Shown one piece after another: positions 9,429 to 17,970 of a stretch of 64,000 bases of DNA. The position numbers were made by a program, and so were the translations under genes. Numbering within the stretch: position 1 is the first letter of the stretch; every line of letters starts with the position of its first letter. The notes below the pieces were generated by a model. The model saw only the letters and a list, made by a program, of their open reading frames with translations. It was not told where the DNA came from and ran no database searches. The stretch is from assembly GCF_004114425.1 (NCBI RefSeq), contig NZ_RDQF01000006.1, positions 171,353-235,352 on the forward strand, in the 5' to 3' direction. The stretch comes from Bradyrhizobium vignae. Its GTDB lineage: Bacteria > Pseudomonadota > Alphaproteobacteria > Rhizobiales > Xanthobacteraceae.

Positions 9429-9458
9429 CGAACCCGGGATCCCGAGATTCCGGGTTCG
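9429..9458. repeat. Intergenic palindrome after the dehydrogenase
   Basis: CGAACCCGG and CCGGGTTCG form a perfect 9-bp stem around a 12-base spacer just downstream of the dehydrogenase stop. The flanking sequence (gccccgaaatgacg) resembles rhizobial extragenic palindromic repeats. It could act as a terminator. It is not a tRNA: no cloverleaf can be drawn around it. Confidence 0.5.
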
Positions 9459-9594
9459 GCCCTGCGAGCCGCCCCGAAATGACGGCGCGAAGAAAACCGC
9501 ATCCTGACCTTGATCCGCATCAAAATCTCTTTCCCCAGACCGGCCTAAATGGGATTAGAGTGCCGCCGGGGCTGACGGGGGTGTAGGAGGTCCC

Positions 9595-9807
9595 ATGTCA
9601 ACTTATGTCGTCAGGTTCATGAAGGACGTGCTCGGCGACTATGGCCGACAGATCGAGGTGTGTCAGGGCACGCTCGAGATCGACGCCTCCGATGAGGACG
9701 AAGCCAGAGAGCGGGCCAAAGCGAAGTTTTGCAAGGACCAGGCCTTGCATCACTGGTCCCTGCATGCCGACCGCATCCAGGTGAGACCGGCCGATTTCCC
9801 GTCGTGA
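9595..9807 (+). CDS. Small conserved-looking acidic protein, unknown function
   Basis: A 70-residue soluble protein preceded by an excellent ribosome site (GGAGG, 6 bases before the ATG). It has a beta-strand-like start (STYVVRFMKDVLGD), a charged helix (DEDEARERAKAKFCKD) and an ending HHWSLHADRIQV. Codon use matches the neighbours and the composition is protein-like. No domain is recognised. It stands alone, with a 186-base gap to the next gene. Confidence 0.65.
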   Translation: MSTYVVRFMKDVLGDYGRQIEVCQGTLEIDASDEDEARERAKAKFCKDQALHHWSLHADRIQVRPADFPS

Positions 9808-9948
9808 AGGCCCAGCGGACGGGCACCCAGCGACCGCTGTGCCTTGACGTGTCGGACCAGCAGCCGTGGCGCTGGCGACACCGCATGATAGGCCGGCCAG
9901 GTCCGCAGTTCGCCACGCCGAGCATACCCACCCCGATTGCTTCAACCC

Positions 9949-9977
9949 CAGAGGCGTTTGAAACCTCTGCCGGGGGG
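9949..9977 (+). promoter_or_regulatory. Hairpin that could cover the ribosome site of the iron-permease-like gene
   Basis: CAGAGG (9949-9954) pairs with CCTCTG (9964-9969) around a 9-base loop. CCC at 9946-9948 can further pair with the G-run at 9972-9977, which is the likely ribosome site of the gene starting at 9994. This is visible pairing only; any control of translation is speculation. Confidence 0.3.
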
Positions 9978-9993
9978 ACGTGTTCTACTCTCG

Positions 9994-10461
9994 ATGGCGT
10001 CCGACACGATGGAGCCGATGGCCTCGCGGCAATTCACCGCCTCCATCACCAGGATCGTCGGCGCATCGGGCGACGGTGCGAATTTGGTGCAGCGACGAAA
10101 AGAGCACTGGTTTTCCAGGTTTGCGTCCGAAATTGCAACGCGGAGCGGCCGCCCCTGGCCGTTTGCATTGGCGGTCTGCACCGTGGCAGCGTGGCTCGTT
10201 AGCGGACCAATCTTCGGCTTCTCCGACACATGGCAGCTGATCATGAATACGGTCAGCAGCATCGTCACATTCCTGATGGTGTTCCTGATACAGAACACGC
10301 AGAACAGGGACAGTGCTGCACTCCAGTTGAAACTCGATGAGCTCATTCGGGCCACCGCGCCGCGGAAAGATCTCGTCGGGATCGAGGAGATGCCGCAGTC
10401 GGAACTCGAATCCAAGCGACGCGAGTTGGAGAACGGGACGGACACATCGTCAGATGCGTAA
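9994..10461 (+). CDS. Low-affinity iron permease-like membrane protein
   Basis: A 155-residue protein of the iron-permease (low-affinity Fe/Cu permease) family. It has two transmembrane helices (PWPFALAVCTVAAWLVSGPIFGF and WQLIMNTVSSIVTFLMVFLIQNTQNRD). The second helix and the following KLDELIRA stretch form the family signature. Transport has rarely been shown for these short bacterial members, so the family name should be read loosely. ATG 9994 is preferred because a G-rich ribosome site lies at 9972-9977; ATG 10009 and 10018 are alternatives. The C-terminus is charged and cytoplasmic-looking. It converges on paoC. Confidence 0.75.
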   Translation: MASDTMEPMASRQFTASITRIVGASGDGANLVQRRKEHWFSRFASEIATRSGRPWPFALAVCTVAAWLVSGPIFGFSDTWQLIMNTVSSIVTFLMVFLIQNTQNRDSAALQLKLDELIRATAPRKDLVGIEEMPQSELESKRRELENGTDTSSDA

Positions 10462-10493
10462 AGCGCCGGCCTGTTGTTTCGTTTAGCCCTGAT

Positions 10494-12683
10494 TCAGTCA
10501 ATCAGCTTGTCCAGCGTGATTGGGAAGCGCCGGATGCGCTTGCCGGTGGCGTGATAGACGGCGTTCGCAATCGCCGCAGGCACGCCGACGATGCCGATCT
10601 CACCGAGACCCTTGACGCCCAGCCTGTTGATCCGTTCGTCGGGCTCATCGACGAAGATGACGTCTATGTCGTGAACGTCGGCATTCACGGGAATGTGGTA
10701 CTCGGCAATGTTCGCGTTCATGATGCGGCCGAAGCGGTGATCCATCACCGTCTCCTCGTGCAGCGCCATTCCGATGCCCCAGACAACGCCGCCCATGATC
10801 TGGCTGCGGCCGGTCTTGGTGTTCAGGATGCGTCCGGCCGCGACCGCGCTCACGACCCGCGTGACGCGGATCACGCCGAGCTCCTCGTCGACCTTCACCT
10901 CGGCGAAGACGGCCGAATGCGTGTTGCGGGCGTACGATTTGTCTTCTACGAACTGGTTGAGCTTCTGTTTTTCGATCCGCTCGACCTTGCTGTGGCGCAT
11001 GACATCCGCAATCGAGACGGCGGCTCCGTTGCTGGCGATCATGCCGTCGACCAACGTGACATTGACGGGGTCAGCGAGCGGCGAGCCCGGCATCGCCTTG
11101 GCGAGCCGTGCCAGCTCCTGGCGAATGTCTTCGGCCGCTCCCAGCACCGCGTGCGCGCTGGACGCCGCCATCCAGGAGCCGCCCTCGACAGGGGCTTGCG
11201 GCAAGGTCGAATCGGCGAGCCGGACGCTGATGTTGTCGATCGGCAGCCCGAGGGCATCGGCCGCTACCTGTGCCACGATGGTGTACGTACCGGTGCCAAT
11301 GTCGGATGCGGCGCAGGAGACCTCGGCATGGCCGTTGGCCGTCAGCACGATGCGGGCGGCGACGGGCATCTGCAGCGCCTCCCACACCCCTGTCGCCATG
11401 CCCCAGCCGACCAGCTCCTTGCCGTCGCGCATGGAGCGCGGCGCGGGGTTCCGCCGCCCCCAGCCGAAGGCTTCGGCGCCGCGGGCGTAGCATTCGCGCA
11501 ACCGCTTGCTAGTGTAGGGCAGGTCTTCGCTTTGGTCGCGATCCGAGTAGCACTTCAGCCGCAGCTCGATCGGGTCGAGCTTGAGCGCGACGGCCAATTC
11601 GTCCATGGCGCATTCGAGCGCGCAGACGCCCGATGCCGCGCCCGGCGCGCGCATGTCACAGGGGGTGGCGACGTCGAGGTGGACGAGCTTGTGGGAGAGA
11701 CGGCTGTTGGGGCTCTTGTAGAGCTGCTCCGCCCAGCCGGTATCGTTGCGCGAGAAATCCTCAAAGCGCGAGGTGACGGCAATGGCCTCGTGGCTGACGG
11801 CATCGAGCGTGCCGTCGGGCTTTGCGCCGAGCGCAACGTGCTCGATGGTCATCGGACGGTAGCCCAAGCTGTACATCTGCTGCCGTGTCAGGACGACGCG
11901 GACAGACCGCTTCAGCGCGAGCGCGCCAAGCGTTGCCAAGACCACCTGGTGCTGCGGCCGCAGGCCTGAGCCGAAGGCGCCTCCGACATAGGGCGAGAGC
12001 ACGCGGATGTCGTCCGGCTTCTTGCCGAAAACGCTGCAGAGAAACTTCTGGACGTTCTGGACACCCTGCGTCTTGTCATAGACGGTAATGCTGCCGTTGC
12101 CGTCCCAGACGGCCGTCGTCGCATACAGCTCCATCGGGTTGTGATGCTCGCTCGGAATGACATAGTCCGCCTCGAGACGGACGGCCGCCCGCGTCAGCGC
12201 TGCTGGCGCGTCACCGCGCGGCTTGTGCGGCTGATCCACTTTGGCAGCCTTGCCGCGCTCGGATTCGAGATCGGTCGCAAACGCCTCCTGCTCGTATTCA
12301 ACGCGGACGAGGGTTGCGGCGAACTTGGCGGTTTCCCAGTCTTCGGCCACGACCAGCGCGATCGGCTGGCCGTTGAACTTGATCCTGTCATCATAGAGCG
12401 GCCGGAACGGCGAGCCCTTCTCCGGAGCCACCTCGTCCTTCCAGGCGTCGTCCTTGTCGGCGAGGGGCGGACGATGCGCGTGGGTGAGCACGTCGACCAC
12501 GCCCTTCACCTTCAGCGCCTCGCTGGTGTCGAGGCGGGCGATGCGCCCGCGCGGAATGGTGGCCGCGACGACGAAACCATGGAGGAGGTGGTCTGCCGCG
12601 AATTCGCCGGCATATTTGGCTGCCCCCGTGACTTTGGCCCGGCCGTCGACGCGTGACGTTGGTGTTCCGACATAGGCGTTCAT
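10494..12683 (-). CDS. paoC: Aldehyde oxidoreductase, molybdenum cofactor-binding subunit (PaoC type)
   Basis: A 729-residue xanthine-oxidase-family large subunit. The order is an N-terminal Ald_Xan_dh domain (RVDGRAKVTGAAKYAGE...) then the molybdopterin domain. Cofactor-contact motifs include GGAFGSGLRPQHQ, MRAPGAASG and the catalytic Glu in KGLGEIGIVGVPAAIANAVYHATGKR (Glu695, equivalent to Glu692 of E. coli PaoC). The family oxidises aldehydes, often aromatic ones, to acids. It is the third gene of the paoA-paoB-paoC operon, 7 bases after paoB. No MocA/XdhC-like insertion chaperone (PaoD) is adjacent, which differs from E. coli. Confidence 0.9.
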   Translation of the reverse strand: MNAYVGTPTSRVDGRAKVTGAAKYAGEFAADHLLHGFVVAATIPRGRIARLDTSEALKVKGVVDVLTHAHRPPLADKDDAWKDEVAPEKGSPFRPLYDDRIKFNGQPIALVVAEDWETAKFAATLVRVEYEQEAFATDLESERGKAAKVDQPHKPRGDAPAALTRAAVRLEADYVIPSEHHNPMELYATTAVWDGNGSITVYDKTQGVQNVQKFLCSVFGKKPDDIRVLSPYVGGAFGSGLRPQHQVVLATLGALALKRSVRVVLTRQQMYSLGYRPMTIEHVALGAKPDGTLDAVSHEAIAVTSRFEDFSRNDTGWAEQLYKSPNSRLSHKLVHLDVATPCDMRAPGAASGVCALECAMDELAVALKLDPIELRLKCYSDRDQSEDLPYTSKRLRECYARGAEAFGWGRRNPAPRSMRDGKELVGWGMATGVWEALQMPVAARIVLTANGHAEVSCAASDIGTGTYTIVAQVAADALGLPIDNISVRLADSTLPQAPVEGGSWMAASSAHAVLGAAEDIRQELARLAKAMPGSPLADPVNVTLVDGMIASNGAAVSIADVMRHSKVERIEKQKLNQFVEDKSYARNTHSAVFAEVKVDEELGVIRVTRVVSAVAAGRILNTKTGRSQIMGGVVWGIGMALHEETVMDHRFGRIMNANIAEYHIPVNADVHDIDVIFVDEPDERINRLGVKGLGEIGIVGVPAAIANAVYHATGKRIRRFPITLDKLID

Positions 12684-12690
12684 CGAGCCC

Positions 12691-13707
12691 TCATGCGATC
12701 TTCTTGTGAGCTTGCGATTGCGGCGTGGCGCTTGCGGCCTGCATCAGCGTACGCACAACGGCGCGGCGCGCGAGCTCGATCTTGAAGCCGTTCTGCGAAC
12801 GAGCGGTTGCCCCCTGCAGCAGCAGGTCGGCGGCGCGCCCAAAATGATCCGGCGTTGCCGCCTGGCCGTGCAAAGCCGCTTCGGCCTCGAGGCTTCGCCA
12901 GGGCTTGTGGGCCACGCCGCCAAGCGCCAGGCGGGCTTCGCTGATTGCGTTGCCCTCCAGTTCGAGCGCGGCCGCGACCGAGACCAAGGCAAAGGCGTAG
13001 GACAGTCGGTCGCGGATCTTCAGATAGCTGTAGTTCCGGGCGAAGCCGCGTGGCGGCAGCTCGATTGCGGTGATGATCTCGCCGCTACCGAGATTCGTAT
13101 CGAGATGGGGCTTGTCGTCCGGCAGCCGATGGAAATCGGTCAGCGCGATGGTGCGCTGACCGGTGGGGCCTGCGATGTGCACGAGCGCGCCGAGCGCGGC
13201 CAGCGCCACGCTCATGTCGGACGGGTTGGTCGCGATGCAGGACTTGCTGGTGCCGAGGATTGCGTGGTTGCGGTTGAGGCCATCGAGAGCCGAGCAGCCA
13301 GTGCCGGGGCTTCGTTTGTTGCAAGGCGTCGCCGTGTCATAGAAGTAGGCGCAGCGCGTGCGCTGCATCAGATTGCCGCCGACTGAGGCCATGTTGCGCA
13401 GTTGCGCGGAGGCGCCGGCCAGGATGGCGCTGGAGAGCAGGGGATAGCGCTTTTCGATCAGCGGATGGTAGGCGAGATCCGAATTCGGCACCAAGGCGCC
13501 GATGCGCAGGCCGCCGTCCGCGGTGTCCTCGACGTCGCGGAGCGGCAGGCGGGAGATATCGATCAGCCGGGAGGGTCGTTCGACATTCTCCTTCATCAGG
13601 TCGATCAGGTTGGTGCCGCCGGCAATCAGCTTTGCGCCTGGATCGGCGGCGAGCAGGCGGATGGCGTCGGGCACGTCGCTTGCGCGGGAATATTGGACGT
13701 TGTTCAT
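12691..13707 (-). CDS. paoB: Aldehyde oxidoreductase, FAD-binding subunit with extra Fe-S cysteines (PaoB type)
   Basis: A 338-residue FAD subunit (FAD_binding_5 plus CO_deh_flav_C). The FAD-pyrophosphate loop is LIAGGTNLIDLMKENVERPSRLIDI (about residues 28-52) and the second FAD motif is ASVGGNLMQRTRC. Cys119, Cys129, Cys138 and Cys157 match the cysteines that hold the unusual [4Fe-4S] cluster in PaoB and 4-hydroxybenzoyl-CoA reductase-like subunits. The start at 13707 overlaps the paoA stop by 4 bases (ATGA). It passes electrons between the Mo site and the acceptor. Confidence 0.9.
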   Translation of the reverse strand: MNNVQYSRASDVPDAIRLLAADPGAKLIAGGTNLIDLMKENVERPSRLIDISRLPLRDVEDTADGGLRIGALVPNSDLAYHPLIEKRYPLLSSAILAGASAQLRNMASVGGNLMQRTRCAYFYDTATPCNKRSPGTGCSALDGLNRNHAILGTSKSCIATNPSDMSVALAALGALVHIAGPTGQRTIALTDFHRLPDDKPHLDTNLGSGEIITAIELPPRGFARNYSYLKIRDRLSYAFALVSVAAALELEGNAISEARLALGGVAHKPWRSLEAEAALHGQAATPDHFGRAADLLLQGATARSQNGFKIELARRAVVRTLMQAASATPQSQAHKKIA

Positions 13708-14195
13708 GACCGGCCCATTGCCTGCTCGATCGCAGCCACGATGTTGGGGTAGGCGCCGCAGCGGCAGAGATTTCCGCTCATCAGCTCCCGGATCTCGTCG
13801 GCATCCCGCGCACGACCTTCGGCCAACAGGCCCGCGGCAGAGCAAATCTGTCCGGGCGTGCAATAGCCGCATTGAAAGGCATCATGCTCGATAAAGGCCT
13901 GTTGCAGGGGATGCAGTGTGCCGTCACTGGCCAAGCCTTCGATCGTCGTGATCGCAGCGCCATCCTTCATCACGGCGAGCGTCAGGCAGGAGTTGACGCG
14001 TCTTCCGTCGACCAGGACGGTGCAGGCGCCGCATTGGCCGTGATCGCAGCCCTTCTTGGTGCCGGTCAACTCCAGACGGTCACGTAGGGCATCCAGCAGC
14101 GTGGTCCACGGCGCGACCTCGAGTGTGCGCCTTGCGCCATTGACGACAAGGTTGATCGGAATGCGTTCGGGGATCTGATCCGTGATATCGGCCAT
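13704..14195 (-). CDS. paoA: Aldehyde oxidoreductase, 2x[2Fe-2S] subunit (PaoA type)
   Basis: A 163-residue small subunit. The plant-type [2Fe-2S] cluster is C50-x4-C55-x2-C58-x11-C70. The second cluster uses C109-GY-C112 and C144-R-C146. It relays electrons from the molybdenum site to FAD. Unlike E. coli PaoA, it starts MADITDQIPERIPINLVVNG with no twin-arginine signal peptide, so the enzyme is predicted to be cytoplasmic. It is the first gene of the operon. Confidence 0.9.
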   Translation of the reverse strand: MADITDQIPERIPINLVVNGARRTLEVAPWTTLLDALRDRLELTGTKKGCDHGQCGACTVLVDGRRVNSCLTLAVMKDGAAITTIEGLASDGTLHPLQQAFIEHDAFQCGYCTPGQICSAAGLLAEGRARDADEIRELMSGNLCRCGAYPNIVAAIEQAMGRS

Positions 14196-14331
14196 GTCCT
14201 GTTTCCCTGTGGAGAGGCCGAACTGGGCAAGGATGCTGACGCGAGGATGCGTTGCCGCCGCTGGCCAATAGCGCCCAACGGATGACAGGATGCTTAGTTC
14301 CCGGCCGGTTCTCGCGATGGTTGGGATGAGA

Positions 14332-14886
14332 TCAGCGCTTTTCGCCGAACACCACGGTCGGCACCGCGCGGTTGACGATCTCGCGCAGCGCGAAGCTCGA
14401 TTGCACCCGCGCGACGCGGGGCAGGCGGGACAGCTCGGTGCGGTGGATGCGCTCGAAATCCTGGATGTCGCGGGCGAGCACGATCAAGATGTAGTCGTCG
14501 GTCCCCGACATCAGGAAGCAGCGCACGACGGACGGACACTTCACCACCTCCGCCTCGAACGCCTTCAGTGCCTCGTCGCTCTGGCTCTCCAGCGCAATGC
14601 GAACCAGCACGGTGGTGGTGAGACCAAACTGGGCGAGGTCGAGCGCTGCCTGGTAGGCCTGGATGTAGCCTTCGTCCTCCAGCGCCTTCTGCCGCCGCGC
14701 TAGCGCCGTGCTCGACAGGCCGACCTTGTTGGCAAGCTCGGTGTGGCTGGCTCGCGCATTGGTCGTGAGCTCCGCGAGGATGGCAAGGTCTTTCCGGTCG
14801 AGGGCCAAAGTTTCGTTTCCAGCGTCAAAAGACGTTTCCGCGCCGGAAACCGGCACGGGCGCCGCCAAGGTAGCGGATATTTGCAC
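14332..14886 (-). CDS. Lrp/AsnC-family transcription regulator
   Basis: A 184-residue Lrp-type regulator. The N-terminal winged HTH (LDRKDLAILAELTTNARASHTELANKVGLSSTALARRQKALEDEGYI, about residues 29-74) is followed by the RAM/AsnC ligand domain (TTTVLVRIAL...MSGTDDYILIVLARDIQDFERI). About 28 residues precede the HTH, longer than usual, so a later non-ATG start is possible. It is divergent from ald with about 65 bases between. This arrangement typifies an Lrp/AldR activator of alanine dehydrogenase responding to alanine, an inference from context. Confidence 0.87.
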   Translation of the reverse strand: MQISATLAAPVPVSGAETSFDAGNETLALDRKDLAILAELTTNARASHTELANKVGLSSTALARRQKALEDEGYIQAYQAALDLAQFGLTTTVLVRIALESQSDEALKAFEAEVVKCPSVVRCFLMSGTDDYILIVLARDIQDFERIHRTELSRLPRVARVQSSFALREIVNRAVPTVVFGEKR

Positions 14887-14951
14887 GGAACCAAACCGGC
14901 CCTCTCGCTACGATCAACAATAGAATCAAAGGATTGGCGAGGGAGATCAAG

Positions 14952-16067
14952 ATGCGCGTTGGAGTCCCGAAGGAGATCAAGGTGCAGGAATATCGCGTCG
15001 GGCTCACCCCAGGCGCGGTCCGTGAATATGTCGCTGCCGGACACCAGGTGACGGTCGAGAGCGGCGCCGGCAGCGGCATCGGCGCGTCCGACGAGGTGTA
15101 CCGGCGGGCAGGGGCCTCCATTGCCGAGACCGCCCGCGAGATCTTTGCCAAATCCGACATGATCGTGAAGGTGAAAGAACCGCAGAAGAGCGAATGGGCT
15201 CAGCTCCGCGAAAACCAGATCCTGTTCACCTATCTTCATCTTGCGCCGGATCCGGATCAAGCTAAGGGCCTGCTCGCTTCCGGTTGTACCGCGATTGCAT
15301 ATGAAACCGTCACCGACGCGGCCGGCCACCTCCCGCTGCTCGCGCCGATGAGCGAAGTCGCCGGCCGCCTCGCCATCGAGGCCGCCGGCGCCGCGCTCAG
15401 GCGTTCGGCCGGAGGCCGCGGTGTGCTGCTTGGAGGCGTGCCCGGCGTGCAGCCGGCACGCGTCGTCGTGCTCGGCGGGGGCGTGGTCGGTAAGCAGGCT
15501 GCGCGCATGGCCGCGGGCCTCGGTACCGAAGTCACCGTGATCGACCGCTCGATTCCGCGCTTGCGCGAACTGGACGATCTCTTTGCCGGACGCATGCGCA
15601 CCCGTTTCTCAACCATCGAGTCGGTCGAGGAAGAGGTGTTCGCCGCCGACGTGGTGATCGGTGCCGTGCTGGTGCCCGGCGCCAGTGCGCCGAAGCTCGT
15701 CACGCGCGCCATGCTGAAATCGATGCGGCCGGGGGCCGTTCTGGTCGACGTCGCGATCGACCAAGGCGGCTGCTTCGAGACCTCGCATCCGACCACGCAT
15801 ACCGATCCGACCTACGAGGTCGATGGTGTCGTACACTATTGCGTCGCCAACATGCCCGGCGCCGTGCCGGTGACCTCGAGCCAGGCCCTGAACAACGCGA
15901 CGCTGCCGTTCGGCTTGATGCTCGCGAACAAGGGATTTGCCGCGGTGTTGGAGAACCCGCATTTGCGCAGCGGCCTCAACGTGCACCGCGGGCGGATCAC
16001 CAACAAGGCGGTGGCGGAGAGTCTGGGACTGGACTTTGCGCCGGTGGGGAGTGGGTTGGCGGCGTAA
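14952..16067 (+). CDS. ald: Alanine dehydrogenase
   Basis: A 371-residue NAD-dependent alanine dehydrogenase (L-alanine to pyruvate plus ammonia). Catalytic residues fall at the family positions: Arg15 in EYRVGLTP, Lys75 in VKVKEPQ, His96 in YLHLAPD and Asp269 in VAIDQGG. The nucleotide motif GGGVVGKQAA starts near residue 174. ATG 14952 follows GAGGGAGATCAAG; the in-frame start at 14934 would add six residues. Control by the divergent Lrp gene is likely. Confidence 0.95.
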   Translation: MRVGVPKEIKVQEYRVGLTPGAVREYVAAGHQVTVESGAGSGIGASDEVYRRAGASIAETAREIFAKSDMIVKVKEPQKSEWAQLRENQILFTYLHLAPDPDQAKGLLASGCTAIAYETVTDAAGHLPLLAPMSEVAGRLAIEAAGAALRRSAGGRGVLLGGVPGVQPARVVVLGGGVVGKQAARMAAGLGTEVTVIDRSIPRLRELDDLFAGRMRTRFSTIESVEEEVFAADVVIGAVLVPGASAPKLVTRAMLKSMRPGAVLVDVAIDQGGCFETSHPTTHTDPTYEVDGVVHYCVANMPGAVPVTSSQALNNATLPFGLMLANKGFAAVLENPHLRSGLNVHRGRITNKAVAESLGLDFAPVGSGLAA

Positions 16068-16348
16068 AGACACGGCCTGCGCTCGCTTGCGAAGCGGTGC
16101 TGGCGTTGCCGCTCCAGTTCAATCCGCCTTCGTCGACGAGAAGGCGAACGAAGCGATCCGGCGGCGTTATCTGGCCCTATAGCTCCGGGCGCCGGTGTCG
16201 TGGTAAGCCAAAAGAAGAAAACTATTGTTCCGAGGTAATCCGGCGGAAGGAGATTTCCTCCTCGAGGGCAAAAACGCCAATCGCTTCCATTGCTGTTTGG
16301 GCCCGAAACGACGACATTCCCGTCAGATTTGACGGATTGGCTACGGTC

Positions 16349-16567
16349 ATGGAACGCACTGGATTTGAGCCCTTCGGCGAGCAGCTGGTGTCCGCAACGG
16401 ACGCCCAGCCGAAGTCGCGCGCCTCAAAGCTTCTGCTGCGAGCCGGCACCACGCTGTTCTGGTCGCTGGTCGCGGGCATCGTGCTGGCGCGTGCGGCCTT
16501 CTTCGAGCCGGGCATCTATGACGGCTTCAGCCGGGTCGCCTCGCTCGCCAAGAACCTGATCTTCTAA
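16349..16567 (+). CDS. Small single-pass membrane protein, unknown function
   Basis: A 72-residue protein with a polar N-terminus and one clear transmembrane helix (TTLFWSLVAGIVLARAAFF). The ending EPGIYDGFSRVASLAKNLIF looks amphipathic. A strong hairpin (16600-16627) directly follows, which supports a real short transcript. The ribosome site is weak. No family recognised. The 280 bases before it, after ald, hold no other convincing gene. Confidence 0.5.
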   Translation: MERTGFEPFGEQLVSATDAQPKSRASKLLLRAGTTLFWSLVAGIVLARAAFFEPGIYDGFSRVASLAKNLIF

Positions 16568-16599
16568 GTCTCGCCTGATCTTCCGAGCCTGATTATTCC

Positions 16600-16627
16600 G
16601 GGCCGAGGACAGAACTTCCCTCGGCCC
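16600..16627 (+). terminator. Perfect 9-bp hairpin after the small membrane protein gene
   Basis: GGGCCGAGG (16600-16608) pairs with CCTCGGCCC (16619-16627) around a 10-base loop, 33 bases after the stop codon. There is no T-run, but the position between two co-directional genes fits a terminator. Confidence 0.6.
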
Positions 16628-16697
16628 TGATATGTCGAAAACTTATTTCCCAATCGGGTGGCGCTGCGTATAAATCCTTCTCCTCCGGGAGAGATTT

Positions 16698-17756
16698 GTG
16701 TCGCAGAATCAAGCATCCAGCCCGGCCGATACCAAGCCGGCCACCGCCGTCAGCCGCATTGCGGCGCTGATTCCGGGCATCCTCCTCTGCATTCTCGTCG
16801 CCGGCGTCTCGGCCCTGCTGGAGCAGGCGGAACTGGGTGTGTTCGAGCATCCCTATGTCGAGGCGCTCGTGATGGCGATCCTGCTCGGCATGGCGCTGCG
16901 CAGCTTCTGGAAGCCTGGCCCACGCTGGCAGGCTGGCATCGCCTTCAGCGCCAAGCAGCTCCTTGAAGTCGCGGTCATGCTGCTTGGCGCCTCCATCAGC
17001 TTTGCCGCCATCGCTGCGTCGGGCATCGCCCTGCTGGCTTCGATCGCGGCCGTCGTCGTGGTCGCGCTCTGTGTCTCCTTCGGCCTCAGCCGGCTGCTCG
17101 GCCTCTCGACGCGTCTCTCGATCCTGATCGCTTGTGGCAACTCGATCTGCGGCAATTCCGCGATTGCGGCCGTGGCGCCGATCATCGGCGCCAACAGTGA
17201 CGAGATCGCGTCCTCGATCTCCTTCACCGCGATCCTCGGTGTGATGATGGTGCTGGGCCTGCCGCTGCTGATCCCGCTGCTGCAGCTGTCCGCCACGCAA
17301 TATGGGATCCTTGCGGGTCTCACCGTCTACGCCGTGCCACAGGTGCTTGCAGCGACGGTGCCGGCCGGCCTCGTCTCGACCCAGATCGGCACGCTGGTCA
17401 AGCTGATGCGCGTCCTGATGCTCGGCCCGGTCGTCGTCGGCCTCTCGCTGGTCGCCTCGCGCTGGCAGGCCGATGCCAAGAAGACCAATCTCGGCTTCTT
17501 TCGCCTAGTGCCGTGGTTCATCCTCGGCTTCCTCGCGCTCGCGACCTTGCGCTCGCTCGAGATCGTGCCGGCCACTGTGGTCGGACCGGTGACGAAGATC
17601 ACGGGCTTTCTCACGGTGGTGTCGATGGCAGCGCTCGGACTCGGCGTCGACGTGCGCGTGCTCGCCAATGTCGGCGGCCGAGTGACGGCAGCCGTGACGC
17701 TCTCGCTGCTGCTGCTGCTCGGGATCAGCATCGCATTGGTGCACTGGTTCAAGTGA
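16698..17756 (+). CDS. YeiH-family putative sulfate exporter (UPF0324)
   Basis: A 352-residue inner-membrane protein with about ten helices. The family signatures are visible: EALVMAILLGMALRSFWKPGPRWQAGIAFSAKQLLEVAVMLLGASIS, then LLIACGNSICGNSAIAAVAPII, and near the end MAALGLGVDVR. The start is GTG 16698 after GGGAGAG. The family name comes from weak evidence; some members sit in taurine/sulfonate regulons and are proposed to export sulfite or sulfate. A NitT/TauT-type transporter lies on the opposite strand downstream, but no direct operon link is seen. Confidence 0.85.
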   Translation: MSQNQASSPADTKPATAVSRIAALIPGILLCILVAGVSALLEQAELGVFEHPYVEALVMAILLGMALRSFWKPGPRWQAGIAFSAKQLLEVAVMLLGASISFAAIAASGIALLASIAAVVVVALCVSFGLSRLLGLSTRLSILIACGNSICGNSAIAAVAPIIGANSDEIASSISFTAILGVMMVLGLPLLIPLLQLSATQYGILAGLTVYAVPQVLAATVPAGLVSTQIGTLVKLMRVLMLGPVVVGLSLVASRWQADAKKTNLGFFRLVPWFILGFLALATLRSLEIVPATVVGPVTKITGFLTVVSMAALGLGVDVRVLANVGGRVTAAVTLSLLLLLGISIALVHWFK

Positions 17757-17780
17757 GACGATCCGGCCGCAAGCGCGCTG

Positions 17781-17946
17781 CACCCTCTCCCTTTGCGGGT
17801 CGTTGCGGGAGAGGATGGCTCGCCGCGTTAGCGGCGAGACGGGTGAGGGGTTCACTCCGCGAGCGCTTCTTTCACCGTGTCATTCGCGGATAGCCCCCCA
17901 TCCGGCGCTTTGCGCCACCTTCTCCCACAAGGGGACAAGGGAAGAA
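17781..17946. repeat. Rhizobial intergenic palindromic repeats
   Basis: Between the exporter and the ABC ATPase lie two GC-rich repeat units. The first contains CTCTCC...GGGAGAGG and GCTCGCCG-cgttag-CGGCGAG arms (about 17785-17850). The second contains CCGGCGC-ttt-GCGCC and CTTCTCCC...GGGGACAAGGG (about 17893-17944). Related pieces recur at about 32253-32305 and 42094-42300. These are non-coding mosaic repeats, probably structured in RNA. Confidence 0.65.
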
Positions 17947-17970
17947 CAGCGCAAGCGTCGAGGGCGATCG

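Noticed and set aside
9421..9480. tRNA-like sequence (GGTTCGA-type pieces)
   Set aside because: Only a palindrome with GAACCC/GGGTTC is present; no acceptor stem, anticodon arm or full cloverleaf.
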